The notes below the pieces were generated by a model that was not told where the DNA came from, searched no databases, and saw only the letters and a list, made by a program, of their open reading frames with translations. This document shows positions 63,584-64,000 of a stretch of DNA of 64,000 bases, piece by piece (the first letter of the stretch is position 1; each line of letters opens with the position of its first letter). Origin of the DNA: Theocolax elegans (lineage: Eukaryota; Arthropoda; Insecta; Hymenoptera; Cerocephalidae); NCBI GenBank assembly GCA_026168455.1, contig CM047425.1, forward strand, positions 110,289,800 to 110,353,799, in the 5' to 3' direction. The position numbers and the translations under genes were made by a program.

Positions 63584-64000
63584 AAATTGTAACAAATTTA
63601 ATATTTTTTAATTTAATTTTATATTTTTTAAAATTTTATATTTTTGTCTCGCCTCGTAGATATCCATTGAGAATTAAAAAGCAGCTATCTGAGAAAAAGT
63701 ATTTTGTTTGTATATATTACTATAAATATTTTTCGGTTTACCTACACAAACACTGCTATAAAAAGAAGATAAAATTGTTATAATCTATTATGTGTTCGCT
63801 TTTTAGTTCTCGATAGATATCTGCGAGGCGAGACAATCTGAACGACGCGCTGAGTGTGCTCTCTATCACTCGCAGGTTCTTCGAGAGTAGATTTTAATAA
63901 CCGCCGAAGTCTGCCGAGAAAAAGACGTACATTTTTTTAAAACAAATAGTTGTCTATTCAGCTACAAAAACATTGTTATAAAATAAATTTAAAACCTTGT
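63584..64000. repeat. Degenerate edge of the satellite
   Basis: AT-rich scrambled fragments (AATTTAATATTTTTTAATTT-like) lead to a half-hairpin GTCTCGCCTCGTAGATATCC at about 63,647. A diverged linker follows, then at about 63,810-63,900 a diverged A-type monomer (GATATCTGCGAGGCGAGACA, then AATCTGAACGACGCGCTGAG). Its similarity to A monomers continues to about 63,930. The array may end here or continue beyond the window. Confidence 0.7.

Overview
The window looks like intergenic or intronic DNA from an arthropod, most likely an insect and possibly a hymenopteran. It is AT-rich, CpG is not depleted, long (CT)n/(GA)n microsatellites recur every few kilobases, and no complete protein-coding gene is recognisable. 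Nearly all reading frames longer than 60 codons are low-complexity, run across microsatellites or lie inside repeats, and I reject them as genes. The taxonomic guess rests on base composition and repeat style only.

Layout: 1-17.8 kb is largely featureless DNA with simple repeats, a pyrimidine/GC-rich patch near 4.3-4.6 kb and one exon-like island at 10.6 kb. 17,818-25,533 is a complete foldback transposon: perfect 9-bp target-site duplications, 214-bp outer terminal inverted repeats, and two converging arrays of a ~173-bp subrepeat (about 12 copies on the left, about 30 on the right) with almost no unique centre. 25.5-33 kb is more microsatellite-rich DNA holding a decayed, probably LTR-retroelement-derived, protease fragment near 31.8-32.05 kb. 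33.0-34.0 kb is a GC/CpG-rich patch that could be a promoter or 5' UTR. It is followed on the minus strand by a frameshifted coding remnant (34.08-35.44 kb) and on the plus strand by a possible first coding exon (36,238-36,441). 36.5-57.3 kb is gene-poor, with a very AT-rich stretch at 37.4-42.4 kb.

The right end holds two repeat systems: three partial copies of an interspersed or tandem repeat (57.34-58.73 kb), then a satellite array (58,969 to about 63.6 kb). The satellite has 22 monomers of ~214 bp, organised as an 8-monomer higher-order repeat of 1,713 bp (order A B A B B A B B). Every monomer starts with a hairpin. In A monomers the 21-nt hairpin loop is related to the reverse complement of the loop in B monomers, as if the loop had been flipped between the stem arms. 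The array closes with a 171-bp palindrome and a divergent edge monomer.

No operon-like or pathway-like gene cooperation can be described. The interest of the window is structural: two unrelated repeat systems built on inverted repeats.
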